A DNA stretch of 45,849 nt from an uncultured Acidobacteriota bacterium. Lineage in GTDB: Bacteria; Acidobacteriota; Blastocatellia; RBC074. Positions within the stretch are counted from its first letter, which is position 1. Each line of letters starts with the position of its first letter. The position numbers and the translations under genes were made by a program. Below are positions 44,402 to 45,849 of this stretch, piece after piece. Location of the stretch: contig CADECP010000009.1 of assembly GCA_902825875.1 (NCBI GenBank), positions 1-45,849 of the forward strand. Direction: 5' to 3'. A model generated the notes under the pieces. It ran no database searches and was not told the DNA's origin. It worked only from the letters and a program-made list of their open reading frames with translations.

Positions 44402-44444
44402 TCCTTTTGCCTCCCGTGTGTGTCAATCAACTAAAAGCTCTCGT

Positions 44445-44625
44445 TTGAGGCACCTCTTGAGGGTTTTCCTGACCCTTGAGAACTTTTGTGAGGGATTTGC
44501 TGACCTTGATCCTGGTGTTGAGGGATCAATTTAGAACTTTCTTGATGAATCTTGTTACCTTGATTCACGCCTTGAGGAATCAATTGAGGGGAATTGAGCA
44601 AAACCTTGAAGACTAAAACTTTGGT
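44445..44625. repeat. Degenerate CTTGAG/TTGA repeat tract upstream of the regulator
   Basis: About a dozen TTGA units occur within 180 bp, mostly preceded by C and followed by G, spaced about 12-24 bp: CTTGAGGGTT, CTTGAGAACT, TGAGGGATTT, CTTGATCCTG, TTGAGGGATC, CTTGATGAAT, CTTGATTCAC, CTTGAGGAAT, TTGAGGGGAA, TTGAGCAAAA and CTTGAAGACT. Read on the minus strand the tract also gives a Gln/Ser-rich peptide without a start codon. No gene is supported. Confidence 0.55.
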
Positions 44626-44793
44626 TTTGCATATCCTCGAAAGCGTTCCGAGAGAAGTTCACGTTTATGTTTTTGCTATTTGGTACTGAATGTAAGCGTG
44701 GGGGCTTACCAAAAGGTTGTTGAACGAGGCGGCGGCAATATAGCAACGCCTCTAATCACAATCAATGGCTTTTTCAGTTTTTTGCTGTCGGAG

Positions 44794-44813
44794 AAGTAGG
44801 AAAATGCCTACTT
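44794..44813 (+). other. Hairpin in long pilin upstream region
   Basis: AAGTAGG (44794-44800) pairs with CCTACTT (44807-44813) across a 6-nt loop, followed by TAATGTTA. The region 44640-45000 around it holds no credible gene. It could be a weak terminator or a site in the 5' region of the pilin transcript. Confidence 0.4.
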
Positions 44814-45002
44814 TAATGTTAGACGGCAACGGTTCATTAGAAAGTCGAAGGCTCAAAGGAACGAATACAGCGTTAGTGCCCACACTGTTAATAAAAGGTT
44901 TCCCCCGAGACCTGGAATCCCCAAAAGATCAACACGAAGTTTTCGTTTTCAGTCTGCACATGAATAAAGACTGAGTTGAAGGCTTCAGACGAAATGCGAA
45001 AC

Positions 45003-45124
45003 GCTCGTGGCCTTGGCGGTGACGCCGGTCGCTGAGCGATGCAACGAGTATCGGTTCCATCGAGCGATGGAAACGGTAAACGTCCGGGCATTCGTTTGCC
45101 TGCCGAGCGGCAGTAAGGCAATGC
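45003..45124 (+). promoter_or_regulatory. Structured 5' leader of Flp pilin genes
   Basis: Several helices can form in a row: CTCGT (45004-45008) with ACGAG (45044-45048) enclosing GGCG-GTGA-CGCC (45015-45026) and TCGC-TGA-GCGA (45029-45039); then TTCCATCG (45055-45062) with CGATGGAA (45065-45072); then TGCCG/CGGCA (45101-45112) stacked on TTGCC/GGCAA and GCATT/AATGC (45088-45124). The pilin ribosome site AAAGGAG lies about 35 nt further on. It could be a riboswitch-like or stability element; I do not recognise the class. Confidence 0.55.
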
Positions 45125-45171
45125 GCGGGCACAACAAACAACCACACTTACCTAACAAAGGAGAAAGAAGC

Positions 45172-45333
45172 ATGAAATCCCTCAAGAATTTCTTGAAAGA
45201 CGAAACCGGATTGGAACTGTCGGAATACGCCGTCGCCGCAGCGATTGTTGTGGCCGGATTGGTCGCTGCGTTCAGCGATCTGGGAACCGCGATCAAAACC
45301 AAGATCACGGCTTTGAAGACTGCCATCAGCTAA
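45172..45333 (+). CDS. flp: Flp/Fap-type pilin, copy 1
   Basis: A 53-residue prepilin of the Tad (tight adherence) pilus. MKSLKNFLKDETG is the leader peptide; the prepilin peptidase should cut before LELSEYAVAAAIVVAG. The Glu-Tyr pair at mature positions 5-6 and the hydrophobic helix after it are the Flp signature. AAAGGAG precedes the ATG. The assembly genes must lie outside the window. A 9-pair hairpin in the following spacer (45347-45378) may stabilise or end part of the transcript. Confidence 0.93.
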   Translation: MKSLKNFLKDETGLELSEYAVAAAIVVAGLVAAFSDLGTAIKTKITALKTAIS

Positions 45334-45432
45334 CGAATTTGAAACCGTAGCGCCCTGATTCCCTGATCGGGGCGTTGCGAGTTTCAGCGAACCTTCACCC
45401 TTCGCATCAATAACCTCATAAGGAGATACACC

Positions 45433-45594
45433 ATGAAATCCATCAAGACTTTTTTGAAAGACGAAACCGGTTTGGAACTGTCGGAATATGCTGTCGCCGC
45501 AGCGATTGTTGTGGCCGGATTGGTCGCTGCGTTCAGCGATCTGGGAACCGCGATCAAAACCAAGATCACGGCTCTGAAAACCTCGATCAGCTAG
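45433..45594 (+). CDS. flp: Flp/Fap-type pilin, copy 2
   Basis: This 53-residue copy differs from copy 1 in only three residues: Leu to Ile and Asn to Thr in the leader peptide (MKSIKTFLKDETG) and one Ala to Ser near the C-terminus. Nucleotide identity over the mature part is nearly complete, indicating recent duplication or gene conversion. AAGGAGAT lies upstream. GTAGCG (45610-45615) and CGCTAC (45637-45642) form a hairpin after the stop. Confidence 0.93.
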   Translation: MKSIKTFLKDETGLELSEYAVAAAIVVAGLVAAFSDLGTAIKTKITALKTSIS

Positions 45595-45695
45595 GCAGGT
45601 TGAGAACAAGTAGCGTCTCAATTCTCCAATTGCAGGCGCTACCAATTTCAGGAAAAACCTTCACCCCCCCTCGGTAAAACTTTTAAGGAGCGAAC

Positions 45696-45849
45696 ATGAA
45701 ATCCCTCAAGAACTTTTGGAAAGACGAAACCGGTTTGGAACTGTCGGAATACGCTGTTGCCGCCGCGATTGTCGTAGCTGGACTGGTGGCAGCATTCAGC
45801 GATCTGGGAACTGCGATCAAAACAAAGATCGAAGCTCTGAAGACCGCGG
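45696..45849 (+). CDS. flp: Flp/Fap-type pilin, copy 3 (runs off the window)
   Basis: The third copy is open to the window end with at least 51 residues visible. Its leader is MKSLKNFWKDETG, the mature part starts LELSEYAVAAAIVVAG as in the other copies, and Thr to Glu occurs near the C-terminus (KIEALKT). More silent differences than between copies 1 and 2 suggest an older duplication. AAGGAG lies eight bases before the ATG. Confidence 0.9.
   Translation, partial: MKSLKNFWKDETGLELSEYAVAAAIVVAGLVAAFSDLGTAIKTKIEALKTA

Noticed and set aside
44472..44636. Gln/Ser-rich minus-strand peptide over the TTGA tract
   Set aside because: It has no start codon or ribosome site, and its repeats follow from the nucleotide motif.
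45003..45124. GEMM (c-di-GMP) riboswitch upstream of pilin
   Set aside because: Hairpins are present, but the conserved joining-strand bases of the class could not be aligned by eye, so only an unclassified structured leader is reported.

Overview
The window reads as a chromosomal segment of a Gram-negative environmental bacterium. My best guess is Acidobacteriota (Blastocatellia-like). The reasons are the mix of secreted beta-propeller/M28 peptidases, a CadC-type winged-helix regulator, very large YD-repeat proteins, pyrophosphate-type phosphofructokinases, tandem Flp pilins and intergenic spacers packed with small palindromes. This is an inference from gene content; there is no rRNA or other marker in the window.

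Region 1 (1-6.1 kb) is a compact type III-A-like CRISPR-Cas locus read from the minus strand: cas10/csm1, csm2, csm3, csm4, a membrane protein, a truncated cas2, a strongly structured leader and an array of 13 identical repeats. Cas10 has the GGDD cyclase motif but no HD nuclease domain. No csm5, cas6, csm6 or cas1 is visible. The membrane protein (signal peptide, coiled coil, one membrane helix, cytosolic Rossmann-like domain) is start-stop coupled to csm4. It is the best candidate in the window for an undescribed system: a cyclic-oligoadenylate-triggered membrane effector.

Region 2 (6.5-12.9 kb) carries a bacillosamine-type sugar pathway: DegT aminotransferase, initiating phosphoglycosyl transferase, membrane-bound 4,6-dehydratase and an SGNH-fold protein with an altered catalytic site, separated by REP-like palindrome clusters. 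Region 3 (13-17 kb) has a secreted propeller-M28 peptidase and an exported protein of unknown function.

Region 4 (17-26.4 kb) is an Rhs polymorphic-toxin island. A full-length 1985-residue Rhs protein with a Hint pre-toxin domain and a variable tip is followed by its immunity gene. Then come an orphan Rhs tip carrying an HNH-type nuclease with SUFU-like and DUF2185-like immunity genes, and a third Rhs scrap that ends exactly at the next gene. The tips and immunity genes are visibly AT-richer than the Rhs core.

Region 5 (26.4-30.6 kb, minus strand) is a probable signalling operon: coiled-coil protein, a roadblock/longin-like-TM-BON-OmpA fusion, a Ras-like GTPase and a histidine kinase. Region 6 (30.8-33.5 kb) has a ROK kinase, a GNAT acetyltransferase and an AT-rich nucleotidyltransferase/membrane-protein pair. 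Region 7 (33.9-37.8 kb) has two paralogous PPi-type phosphofructokinases interrupted by a HicBA toxin-antitoxin pair, then an antitoxin-PIN pair. Region 8 (37.9-43.8 kb) groups an APC permease, an alpha/beta hydrolase, an SSS symporter and a NagZ-like GH3 enzyme, which suits uptake and turnover of cell-wall or peptide material. Region 9 (43.8 kb to the end) has a winged-helix regulator with a TTGA-repeat tract upstream and three tandem near-identical Flp pilin genes behind a structured leader. The third pilin runs off the window.
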